From Linnemannia hyalina (taxonomy: Eukaryota > Mortierellomycota > Mortierellomycetes > Mortierellales > Mortierellaceae): a stretch of DNA of 64,000 nt. Location of the stretch: positions 62,001-126,000 of the forward strand of contig JAHRHY010000011.1 of NCBI GenBank assembly GCA_019671135.1, written 5' to 3'. The notes beneath the pieces were generated by a model. It ran no database searches. It was not told where the DNA came from and saw only the letters and a list, made by a program, of their open reading frames with translations. The first letter of the stretch is position 1; each line of letters opens with the position of its first letter. This document shows positions 36,701-46,432 of this stretch, one piece after another. Both the position numbers and the translations under genes were made by a program.

Positions 36701-38182
36701 TCATGACCCTGTACGAATTTTCACTCCAGAGTGCGGCGTCGTCGTTACATGAAGAGTTCAAAGACTTGTACCGCATCATCCGAGCGATTGTTGAAGTTGA
36801 TGCGACAGCGACGGAGAAATCACACGAGATCCTGGCGATGGTGTTGGCGCAAGCTCAGGAGTGCGAGAAGGAGCCCTTTCAGCTGCGGTATAATCAGTAC
36901 AGTACCCCTGCGCCGACTGGGAAGGAGATCCGCGATGCGAATGAGGAAGCTATCCGAAAGTTTGAGGCCGTGTTTAAGGAGGAGGAATCTAAGGAACCGG
37001 TTGTAGCAGCTGCTACAGCTCAACAGATGACGCGTGGGGTTGCTGATAGTGCCGGCAGTCATCAGGGACAAGGGTCATTTAGGTTGAGCCTTAATGGTGT
37101 GGACCATGACGACCGGGTGGCACCTTTGAGACCTGTCGTCACAGTGGCGAGTGGACGTGTACGCGACGGATCATCTCTTTCAGGTGCATCCTCCATTTCT
37201 TCAACCTCATCCCCGTCGTCGTCAGGATGTACCCCTTCGTTGACATCCTGTTCATCAAACTCCTCGTCACCAACAACGCTATCAGCGACTTGCTACTCAT
37301 CCGCCTACGAGAACATGGACCTCTTTGGCCTGCAGCGTCACCCTGTCTGGGACCCGCTCATGGACCGCCTCACAAAATTCGACACCACGCACCACGAATT
37401 GGATGCCCGCAACATCTTCCACTTTTTCCGACGCATGAGTCTGGACTACCCTTCGGTTTCTGAACCACCCTGCAGAGACGTCCTTGCCGACGAGTCCCGC
37501 GATGAACTCCTGGCAGTTCTGTGGGTACTCGAGAAATGTGTCCGCGAAAGACCTGACGCGCACCAATCACCCACATGGTTCCGGCTATCGTCGAGCGTAA
37601 ATGCGGTTCAGGCGGTCTTCCGGGCTGGTGGAGTGATCCCTTACTTGAAGGAATTGCAGGAGAAGGATATAAGGCACCGGGATCCAATCCAGACGGTACA
37701 CCCTGTTACACTCACGGGCTACTTTAAGAGACTGCTGAAAGATTGCGGAGGGTTGCTGCTCAAGGAGACCACGGCCCTGTTCGTCGAACTCGCTCGTCCC
37801 GCTACAGACAACGGAGGTAACCTTTTACCTTTTGCTTTGCTTGCTCAATGACTTATTTGCCTTTGCTAGCAACTGTTGACTCATCGTGCATCTTTTTTCT
37901 TTTCCCAACAACCTAGATTTCTGGAACCTGGAAAAACTGAGTAGGATCGACCGCGCATTGCTGTATCGCGTCATCTGCCTGGACTACAACCGCGGCAGAG
38001 TGTTCCTCAGAATCTCACGAGTCATGGAACAAATTCTCGAGTCATCACCCAAAGATATGGAACTGGATGCGTTTGCGTTGTCAAAAATGGTCCAGGTGGT
38101 TGAGTTGAGTGGCGTGTTGGATCTGAAGGCCTTGCGGAGGTGGAATGGGGCATGGTCTTCTATCATCCTTGGATACATGTAA
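33758..38182 (+). CDS. Large low-complexity protein with C-terminal RhoGAP-like domain
   Basis: Four exons (33758-35312, 35404-35507, 35626-37816, 37917-38182) stay in phase and give 1,371 aa. The first 430 residues are Ser/Asn/Gln-rich. A structured helical segment starts around 470 (DDDKIVNWELNKTIP, SYYEDEAFGLWIRP) and continues past 560 (ALKEYQDYVMADIGCAIQAM). A Ser/Gly-rich spacer follows, then helices near 880-990 (LTKQEEKRLHLENQWRVDIM). The C-terminal 200 residues resemble a RhoGAP fold: TWFRLSSSVNAVQAVFRAGG (Arg where the arginine finger sits), HPVTLTGYFKRLLKD, then IDRALLYRVICLD. RhoGAPs switch off Rho-type GTPases (family knowledge). Similarity is weak and the assignment tentative; the gene itself is clear from its splice structure. 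Confidence 0.72.
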
Positions 38183-38846
38183 CATTTCCTCTTTCGTCTT
38201 CGATGTTTGCGTAGATTGAATTGATTGAGTTGGTTTGAAAGTACGAATACATGATTCAATTGAAAATCTCAAGGTTTATTAGCGTTGTCTTGGGCCTGAA
38301 TTCTTGCGCAACCCTATCTTGGCCATTTCATCAGATATTTGATCATCTGGGAGATGAACGCTCATTTGACATGAAGCGACTCGCCCAAGACATTAGAGGA
38401 TGAAGAAGACAATGAAAACAAGATGTAAAGGAACCCAATCAACGGGCCACAACTCCCATGGCAGGCCAGAAGACCAAGTCTCGCTGCTGTCCACATAGAC
38501 CCATGGGCGCACCTGCATGACCACCAGCCAAAGGAGTGCATGAACCACCATTGGCATCCCTCTGCTCAGAAGGTCACATCAAGGGTTTCACCCCAAGCCA
38601 TCCTTTTAGTGCATCGCCCATTTGTCATTTCCTCTCATATAGAAATCGGTGTGCCCCAGTACGACTCCAGTATAACCATTGTGTGTATGCAGAGTAAGTG
38701 TTGAATGTCGAAGTTGGGAAAAGAGTGAAGAAAGCAAGTTGAAAGAGAGGGTGGAGTGGCAAAAGGAAAGTGGATGTAAAGACGAACGAGGATAGATAGG
38801 CATCGACCCTCACAAAAAAGTCAGTCATCCTCATGGAAAAAGATAA
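38183..38846. other. Intergenic, no gene recognised
   Basis: The 3' flank of the RhoGAP-like gene runs up to the tRNA-Glu 3' end. Only short frames without family signal are present. Confidence 0.45.
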
Positions 38847-38918
38847 TTCCCAGTCCGGGGATCGAACCCGGGCCTTGTCGGTGAGAGCGACAAATCCTGA
38901 CCACTGGACCAACTAGGA
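38847..38918 (-). tRNA. tRNA-Glu (anticodon CTC), copy 1
   Basis: 72 nt on the minus strand with a complete cloverleaf. Acceptor TCCTAGT pairs with ACTGGGA (one G-T pair). The D-loop has GGTCCAGTGGTCAGGA. The anticodon stem TGTCG/CGACA holds loop CTCTCAC, giving anticodon CTC (codon GAG). The T arm is CCGGG-TTCGATC-CCCGG, followed by discriminator A. It is identical over its length to copy 2 at 44111-44182. The 84 bp upstream of the tRNA (38919-39005) are also shared with copy 2, up to the point where LINE-derived sequence begins. Confidence 0.96.
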
Positions 38919-39006
38919 ACTTCTGCTGATGATTGCTAGTCGGATTCAGATAATCAGGTTCCTGGAACAGTAAATTGTCCCAGCAGATTAGCGCCACCAA
39001 TTTTCC

Positions 39007-39026
39007 ATGCCGAAGAAAAAAAAACG

Positions 39027-39060
<34 letters not shown>

Positions 39061-39071
39061 CCGGAAAAAAT
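39007..39071 (+). mobile_element. Ultra-short LINE insertion: A tract with target-site duplication
   Basis: A tract of about 32 A (39027-39058), preceded by ACG, lies between two near-identical copies of a 14-bp string (ATGCCGAAGAAAAA at 39007-39020 and ATGCCGGAAAAAAT at 39058-39071). ACG is the last triplet of this LINE before its A tract. I read this as a LINE insertion truncated to almost nothing but its tail. It lies 89 bp upstream of tRNA-Glu copy 1, in the orientation that reads away from the tRNA. Confidence 0.6.
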
Positions 39072-39189
39072 TGTGCATGGATGGAGGTGGCGTCGTCCAC
39101 TTGAAAAACGACACAGGGAGGAAGTACTTTTGCTATCTCCTGGTTGTTTATGAAGGCGTTTTAGTTGAGAGTAATAACTAGATAGATAG

Positions 39190-39382
39190 CTTTGGTATTT
39201 TCTTCCGTTTCTGTCGTGAAGAGCGACAGCGATTGTTGCGCAGAGCCAGTGTTAAAAGAACCGGACTGTGACTTGGGGATGGCAAACTGGGATGGGGTCC
39301 ACATTAATAGTTCCTTATGTTTGGATTACCAGCACGAGCTGTTTCTGAGAAAAATAAAATCGCGTACGAAAAAAAAAAAAAG
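39190..39382 (+). mobile_element. Diverged LINE 3' UTR fragment
   Basis: Recognisable 3' UTR blocks in the usual order: TATTTTCTTCCGTTT, GTGAAGAGCGACAGCGATTGTTGCGCAGAGCCAG, ACCGGACTG, then GAGAAAAATAAAATCGCGTACG and an A tract (about 39369-39381). Identity to copies 1 and 2 is clearly lower, so it is an older insertion or a different subfamily. Confidence 0.7.
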
Positions 39383-40012
39383 CCTGAAAAAATGTCAGTC
39401 AGTGGTGCCTTCGCCGCGTCATCACACCCATAAGCATGTTGACTGAATGGTTCGCGATCTTCCGGACCCCAATTTCCATCGCCAAGACAGACTTTCACAA
39501 GTTTGTTGGCTACCTGGAGGCGCAGGCCTTGGAGCTGATCTGGAAACCTCGGTGCTCCGCGACGATCGCGTGGGAGCAGACCCAGGGTATCTCTGCCAAG
39601 AACAAGACATCCAAGTACACAGGCCCCCGAGGTGACTGGAGCCAAGGATACGGTTACATCACGCATGAAGGTTTCTGCCCGTGTGGCGCTTCGCTAGCCA
39701 CATATGATGATGGAAGGTGCCCTGGAGCGGCCAAGGACCCACGCGCTACTGACGAGCGGTTGTTGGAGAGTTTGTTAGGAAGGAGGAGGTTGTCAATGAT
39801 GGAGAGGATGGGAAGAATCCCCTTCATTCGTATCTAGTTTTATTTTCTTCCGTTTAAGCTGTGAAGAGCAGCGACAATTGTTGTGCAGAGCCAGGTTTCG
39901 GACCGAATTGCACTTGGTGGATGGCGCACTCAAAGTTGGTCCGTTGTCCCTTTTTACTTCCAAATGCCTTTTCTGTGCTTTTGTTAGAGAAATAAATTGT
40001 ATAAAAAAAAAG
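39383..40012 (+). mobile_element. LINE 3' fragment, copy 6
   Basis: It starts next to the A tract of the preceding fragment and encodes the C-terminal tail of the element protein. From about 39436 the frame is open to 39837, with the same RIPFIRI end as other copies. A 3' UTR follows, with AATAAA and an A tract (about 40003-40011). It shows the same head-to-tail series of truncated LINE ends as copies 1 and 2. Confidence 0.8.
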
Positions 40013-43000
40013 CATGTTTGACTTTCCTTTCTTTCATACTTTCTACGGCCTAAAGAGCTTTGTTTCGGTCGTCTACCCGGATAAACCTTCGTTTGTTTTG
40101 ATTGTCTTTTCTTTTCAATGCTCTTAATGTTTTTCTTGTACACTTTCACATTCTCATCTTTTTTTTCCCTTCTCTTCCTTTCTCTCGTTGATGATTCCCT
40201 TCACATTCACTTTCGCCCTCTCCTGTTGTCACCAACCTCATGGCCCTTTTTTTGATGAAGCCTGGCTCCCACCTGTTTGTATGTTCAACCCCGAGTCATC
40301 GGTCCTTTTATTTTTTTACACTTTTCTTCCCACTCTTTTCAATTCAGTCGTCGTAGCTGTAGTGTAACTAGATAGTATAAAAGGATACCTAGAGTGAACG
40401 TTAGGACAGTATATTCCGCCTGCTTTCTATCACATTCACATAGGTTGAGAACCTTTACCGTGCGCCCGATGATGTGCATACATTTTGTCGTCACCAGTGA
40501 TCTAGTTGAGACCACACCCTCTCCCTATTCCTCTTCCTCCTCCTCAAGCTTTTCCGGTCTAGTTGTAACCGTGTGGGACCTCTTGCTAGTGTGCCTAAGT
40601 AGCTTTTCCCCACATATACCTGTCGGGCTCTGTCAGCTATGATCCAGCAATGAATTGTGTCAATTGACAAACGCCACCAAATTTCAGGCATAAAAAAAGG
40701 CGCCGATTGCCCTTGGCACTCTTGATATTGATTTGTCGTTGTGCAGTTGTCTCCTTGTCAATGCTGGTCCCGTTATGGCTCTTACATTTACAGCTTGAGT
40801 GTATTCCGTCCGTCTTTTTTATTTTTCTTCTAGCACACCATTATCCATAGAGGTTTAGTTCCCGATTCCTTCCTTCGATGCATACTCTTGCCTTTTCTTT
40901 CCCCGCGTTGTCTCGCCTCATCTCACGTTTTTCAATTCTCTTCTCATGCGGCTATCATTCCACACGCTCATTTTTTTTCTTCTAGTGCGATTAATCAAAT
41001 CGGTGTCTCTTGTGTGCAATAACTGAGTGGTGGTGTACGCTTTGTGTTTAGGTTGTTACGCTGCTTCGATCTTTGTCACCTGTAATAGTTCGTGCTCCGC
41101 TTTCTTTGGCGACACACCCTCTTAGCATCTTTACTTCCTTTTGAACGATTTTGGTCGTTTTGACTATTACTTTGGCAATAATTATTGAATACTGAGATGC
41201 AGAAACGTATTGCGTTGTTTTTAGGTACGCGCAGGGAGAAGAAGGTAAACAGCAACAACAGGGACGGAAAAGGGCCGAAGAATACCCAACGGGATTCGCC
41301 AAAAGGATAGAAAGGCGGCGATGCGGATCCCAATTACATTCGGTTCTCAGGCCTTGGCCTATGGCATATTACCCATGTTTGCACTTTTGCTTGAGGTGCC
41401 ATTTGGGAAGAGAGGCTAAATAAGTGAATGCATATGTGGATACGACATTTTTACCGCGTTGTATGTGCACTGAGCTACCACATGCAGCAACGATCGTTCC
41501 TTGATAGTCCTTTTCCACGAATCTCCATGCTTATGCTTCATCCCTGGAAAAAATTGGTGCCTTGAACTATAAAAAAGAGAGATGCAGTGACCAATATGCC
41601 ACCCCTTTTTCGCATGCACTATATTCAACAAGACCTGCTCTCTCACACACGCACACGCTCTTTGCTTTTACTGAGAAAGCATATTCTCTCACTTGATGCG
41701 TTCAACCACTTATTGTGCTCTTCTCTGCATGCACGTTGATGGTTGCGCCAGTCCAGCTGTTCCTCTGAACGCTCCCTTTTACATTCGCAGCACAGCGCAA
41801 ATTATGTTGTTCTGGTCTGTTTTTGAAGTGAGTGCATGCCCCTATTTTTTTAGTGAATCAACTTGTTTCTTTTTTTCCTGATCCACATAGAGTCGGCTGC
41901 TATGTTTTTTGAACCGTCGCAGAAAAAAAGCTCACTCAAACACATCGTCTCTCAAAGACCAACCAACTGGCGCCATGGGAGACTCACAAGGGAGAGAGCC
42001 TGACAAAGAAACAAATTTGAAAGCGCTCTGCTGATCGTATCCTTCCTTTTTCTTTCTTTCTTTTCATTCACACCTTCAGCCACGACTTCTGTTCCATTCT
42101 TCTTTCCCACTCACCTTTCCCTCACCTTTACCCTCCCTTTCTTCGTCCATCAACTTCCAGTCCACTAACACATTCTCACTCTATCTTAGGTCGCACACAA
42201 CAAATATATCGATCGGTGGCTATCGCGCGCCTGGCGGTCTCTTCTCGTAATCAACTCCAGAGAACTACTCATCAACGGATCGATCTGCAGCCCAATCTTG
42301 GACAATTGTACGTCGTTCATGCTAGGGGACGTTGCTAGGAGTGGTGAGGATATGTAAAGGTTGTTGCTGTGAAAATCACAGAGTTTACAACGAACACTTG
42401 GCAACACAAGCGTATTCCTCAAAGAAGACTGCAACGGTGTGTAGCGCACAGGACCAATTAGGTGCTTTGAATAGCCTGGACGCGTTCTCTAATATTCAAC
42501 CATCGAAAAAAAGATCAGTAATAAAGCGAAGCGGCAGCAGTGTGAGAAAGAGTCTCAACTCAACCCACTCTCAGGAAGGCAATGAAGATCAGCACCACTC
42601 TCTACAAAAAAGAAGGGTTAATCTACTAGGCAACCTAGTTTATTCGTTTTATTTGACAGCCCTCTGTGTGTTCTGCGCCAAGTCAGTGCAAAGTTATTTT
42701 TCCGAAAATGGAGATTTATGTAACACTAGTCAATGCTTCCCAACCCATCCATGTCAGTTATCTTTCCATGCTCTATTAGAAAACTGATTGTTTCCTGGAA
42801 CCTTGCCTTCATTGTTGAGGTAGGCGTTTTTTTTGCAATGTCTCAGACACCGCCCTGCAAGAATCCCTTCTTTGTATTTTGGTGTCACTATCAGTACGTT
42901 ATCGATGTGAAGATATAATAATAGCAGCATGGACGTAACGTAGGAAATATAAGGGGTTGTCAAACAAACGAGCAGCCCAGGTTGCCAAAAACACCAAAAA

Positions 43001-44110
43001 AAGAAAGGAGATGGTTAAGATACGTTGCCACCCATTTTTGGGGCCTTATACGGTGTGCCCCATAGTGTTTTCCTTCTATTTTCCTTTAAATGGTGCCATT
43101 GGATTTTCGACATCTGACCATGGCCATGGTTTATCGATAATCATTGCCCATTATTGAAAACTAACCGTTGCCAGCTCCCGCGGAGCCCAATATGGTGACA
43201 CCAAAAGCCCGACCACGCAGCAAACGGCTGAAGCTCCAAGCAGAGATTACCAGCGAGAGAGAACCAGCAAGAAGTTCGAAGTTCATGACTCGGAATTCAA
43301 CGTCTAGTACTAGCCGTGAACTGCCGGCACACGCGATCACATTCCTTTTTCTCACCTCCCTGCTTCTCTATCACAATACTCTTATGTCGCATGCTCCTTA
43401 ACCTTGTCTATGATCCATATATAGCCATACATCCGATTATGTGTCAAGCAAAGTGCCATACAAACCCCGTTGACATTGTTGCCGCGGCTAGGGGCTGGCT
43501 GGGTAGGCAACGTGTATATCAACCTGTGGCAAAGCCTGAACTCTAAATCGAAGTCAACGAGAGGAAATTGCTATTGCTATGGGGCACCGTAAGGTACCAA
43601 AAAGGAATAAGATAATATGACATTGGATGTCAGAATAACAAATCAGACATGTTGTACTCATAGGGCGCTCTCTTTTAAAAAACTGTTCGACCGTAGTAAA
43701 GTGGATCTAAACGTTGTTTTAAGCAGTGACTTGAAATGGGAACGTGCGTAATAAATACTTGATCCGCCACTGCTAGGTTTGTTTGAAATGGGTCGATTTG
43801 ACGAAAGAGGCACTCAGGAAACGCCGATATAATGCCATCAAGAAAGGGAGTTCCATTGCGGAATCTTGAATACATGGCAAGCCAGATGGTCTAATTTGTC
43901 AAATAGATTCACCGAAAGGAAAAAAACTCCCATGCGGTTGAGACGGTCGTGTCGGTTGAGGGAAAAGCTCTTAATATCTTCAATTGTGTGTGAACACAGC
44001 AGCTACTCTGACTGTACAAAAAGATATTCTGACATATCTCCAAAAGCATGGTGTCTGAATATCAAATGGAAACAGCTCCCTAATTTTTTCAGGAAGGAGC
44101 AAAATAATAA
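40013..44110. other. Gene-poor repeat-flanking region
   Basis: No convincing gene in about 4 kb. A good TATA box (TATAAAAGG, 40376-40384) is present but is followed only by a short unrecognised frame (40394-40642). 40600-41000 contains the repeat listed separately. Around 42190-42358, just after a splice-acceptor-like CTATCTTAG, a 55-codon stretch without ATG looks protein-like (DRWLSRAWRSLLVINSRELL). It may be a relic exon, but I cannot place it. 42332-42787 is a weak 151-codon frame without family signal. 41640-41680 has (CA)n-type sequence. Confidence 0.45.
40600..41000 (+). repeat. Repeat related to tRNA-Glu upstream flank and to the flank of LINE copy 3
   Basis: The left part (about 40635-40684, ending GCCACCAAATTTCAGGCAT) resembles the distal half of the 84-bp upstream flank shared by the two tRNA-Glu genes (GCGCCACCAATTTTC). 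After A7 the right part starts AGGCGCCGATTGCCC, similar to the flank after LINE copy 3 at 3282. So this place joins the sequence left of an insertion point directly to the sequence right of one, with only A7 between. No tRNA is detectable at the expected position to the left. Alignment by eye. Confidence 0.35.
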
Positions 44111-44182
44111 TTCCCAGTCCGGGGATCGAACCCGGGCCTTGTCGGTGAGAGCGACAAATCCTGACCACTGGACCAACTAGGA
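44111..44182 (-). tRNA. tRNA-Glu (anticodon CTC), copy 2
   Basis: 72 nt on the minus strand, identical to the copy at 38847-38918, with full cloverleaf pairing, anticodon CTC and discriminator A. The 3' flanks of the two copies differ apart from about ten bases. The 5' flanks are similar for about 84 bp and stop matching at 44266, where LINE copy 7 begins. Confidence 0.96.
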
Positions 44183-44297
44183 ACTTCTGTTGATATTCCA
44201 TTAGAAATCTGACAATCAGGTGTCTGGATCAGTAGATTGTGCCAGCAGATTAGCGCCACCAATTTTCTGAGCCTGAAAGACCCCTTGACTGGAAACC

Positions 44298-46283
44298 TTG
44301 GTGAGTCCTCGGATGAACCACCGCCTGCCCTCCCAAGCCAGGAAACTGCAACAGCAGAAAGAAACAGAGGCGCTCCATCAACAACACCAAGCCAGGAGAC
44401 TGCAGCAGAAAGAGGAAAAGGAAGCACTCCGTCAACAACACCAAGCCAGGAGACTGCAGCAGAAAAAGGAAAAGGAAGCACTCCGTCAACAACACCAAGC
44501 CAGAAGACTGCAGCAGAAAAAGGAAAAGGAAGCACTCCGTCAACAGCACCGCTTGGTCGTCGCTCGCCTAAAAGAGATCCTATCCAGCCTCAAGGAAACG
44601 AAACCACGATACAAACCAGCCTTTGACACAGATGCTAGCTTTCCTTTGCAAGAACGCCATCAAGTCCAACCACCACCTGTACCAGGACCCCCGACCACAC
44701 AGATCGGCCCCCTTTGCCTGTCTCCAGTAGAGGCGGCGTCCATGCGCGTAGTTCAGGACACACAAGTCGACAACTCCACCCCTCGCGTCCTGTACTCTGA
44801 CGGATCTCTTCTGAACTCGGGAACGCTAGAAGTATCCCAGGCCTTTGGAGTGGTGGATCTCACTCAGGACAACCCTCTGACAGTACAAGGACGAACGGAC
44901 GGTCACGCATCCTCGGCTAAGGCCGAGCTCATGGGCTTGTTAGCCACAGTCTTGTCAGCACCACCGGAACAGGACATTGTGGTCAAGCTGGACAATCAGT
45001 CAGTGGTGGAACAGTATAGTCGCCTGGTGAAGAATCGTCGGGACACCTTACCGAGGAAGTGATTCAGGAGTACATATGCGGGTATCTGGGCGGTGCTTCG
45101 GCAGGTTGTGGAATCTCGGCCAGGCAGGGTCGACGTAGTGTGGGTCAAAGGACACAGCAACATCCATGGAAACGAGCTTGCGGATCAGGCGGCGAAGGTG
45201 GCAGCACAGAGTGGTTCAGTGCCCTGGATGGTGGATCTCACTCAACAGACGGATATCACGACCTTTGCACATTGTTACGGCGGGATTGTTGAAATCGATC
45301 TACGTCAGCTCCTCAAACAACAATCGACAATCCGTCACCATCAAGCCTGGACATCACAGAGACGGGTCAAGAGGGCGATCCCTGACATCGAGGACGTGGA
45401 ATGGAACTCGACCTTGGCGTATGTCCACAACAGACATGCAGTCTTCACTTCTTTTTACAGCAACAGCAAGGACTCCCATCAACGAACACATCACACTAAA
45501 AAGCTGCATGGAATGCTGCCCACTCTGAACTCCATGCAGGCTCGCAAGCCCAACCTGTACCCAACATGCGTATGCCGACGATGCGAGCTCGAGAAGGAGG
45601 ATAACGATCATGTCTGGAAATGCCCCTTGGCAGCCGAGACCACCACTGAGATCTGGAAGGAGGCCATGGGCAAGATTAACGAGTGGGGTGTGCAGGCGAC
45701 AAACAGCTACAACGCAGCCAGAAAGCGGGAATACAAACGCACGGTGGACAGCGGTCGTCAGGTACCAAGGCCAGTACCCATACACTGGTGGCCCCCTTCG
45801 GATGCGGATCATGTACGAAGATTTTCCTCCATCGGTGGAGCTCGAGCCGTGCACAGCGGTAGTCCAGCTCCCGATCGAGACGAGAAACCGATGTGGAACG
45901 TGTCGGATCTCCTCCGCGGCATCACCCCCTTGAGCATGTTGACTGAATGGTCCGCGGTCTTCCGGACCCCAATGTCCATCGCCAAGACAGTCCTTCACAA
46001 GTTTGTTGGCTACCTGGAGGCGCAGGCCTCGGAGCTGATCTGGAAACCTCGGTGCTCCGCGACGATCGCGTGGGAGCAGACCCAGGGTATCTTTGCCAAG
46101 AACAAGACATCCAATTACACAGGCCCCCGAAGTGGCTGTAGTCAAGGATACGGTTACATCACCCGTGGTGATTTCTGGCCTTGTGGCGCTTCGCTAGCCA
46201 CGCATGAAGACGGGACCTGCCCTGGAACGACCAAGGACTCACTCGCCACTGACGAGCGGTTGTTGGGAAGTTTGTTAAAATGA
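44298..46283 (+). pseudogene. LINE ORF2-type C-terminal half: coiled coil, RNase H, zinc cluster, one nonsense codon
   Basis: One frame from 44298 to 46283 is broken only by a TGA at 45060-45062. The flanking parts are in the same phase, so this is a nonsense mutation and not a frameshift. Order: Lys/Gln/Glu-rich coiled coil made of a repeated 19-residue unit; Pro-rich linker (QPPPVPGPPTT); RNase H domain with the catalytic set visible: Asp in LYSDGSLL, Glu in SSAKAELMGLL, Asp in VVKLDNQS and, after the stop, WVKGHSNIHGNELADQ with the final Asp. Then comes the C-x2-C-x8-H-x4-C cluster common at the C-terminus of LINE ORF2 (CRRCELEKEDNDHVWKC). It ends in the Cys-rich tail shared by all copies. 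RNase H removes RNA from the RNA-DNA hybrid during retrotransposition (family knowledge). Confidence 0.82.
44336..44550 (+). repeat. 57-bp minisatellite within the LINE ORF
   Basis: A unit beginning CCAAGCCAGGAGACTGCAGC and ending near TCCGTCAACAACA is repeated nearly four times. The last two full units differ at only one or two bases. In frame it encodes a Gln/Lys/Glu/Arg-rich unit, QARRLQQKKEKEALRQQH, of about 19 residues, which would extend a coiled coil in whole steps. LINE copy 3 has only a single shortened unit (2511-2570), so unit number varies between copies. Confidence 0.85.
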
Positions 46284-46432
46284 CCGGCAGGCATTCTGCG
46301 TTTATCAAAGAGCTTCGGATGTCGCATTGAGAATGGTACGAATTTTGAGAAGGATGGTTAAAAATGCAATTGTTTTTTAGTGTAAGTTAATGCAGCTACT
46401 GTAAATGATAGATGGTATGAAAAAAAATATGT

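Larger units (their letters stand above)
44267..46283 (+). mobile_element. LINE copy 7: 5'-truncated, RNase H half
   Basis: The longest LINE copy here, about 2 kb, starting 85 bp upstream of tRNA-Glu copy 2. It carries the coiled-coil repeat, RNase H and C-terminal zinc regions described under the ORF. Unlike the other copies it has no 3' UTR and no A tract: homology stops at about 46270, inside the last codons, and the sequence runs into the 3' flank of the NOM1 gene 150 bp away. The 3' part has therefore been deleted or lost by rearrangement. No endonuclease or reverse transcriptase is present in any copy in the window. Confidence 0.85.

Noticed and set aside
42332..42787. 151-codon plus-strand frame in the gene-poor region
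   Set aside because: No family signal, no convincing start, and a different frame just upstream looks more protein-like; not enough to call a gene.
45050..45100. Frameshift in the LINE ORF between the two open parts
   Set aside because: Both parts are in the same phase (distance divisible by three); the break is one in-frame TGA.
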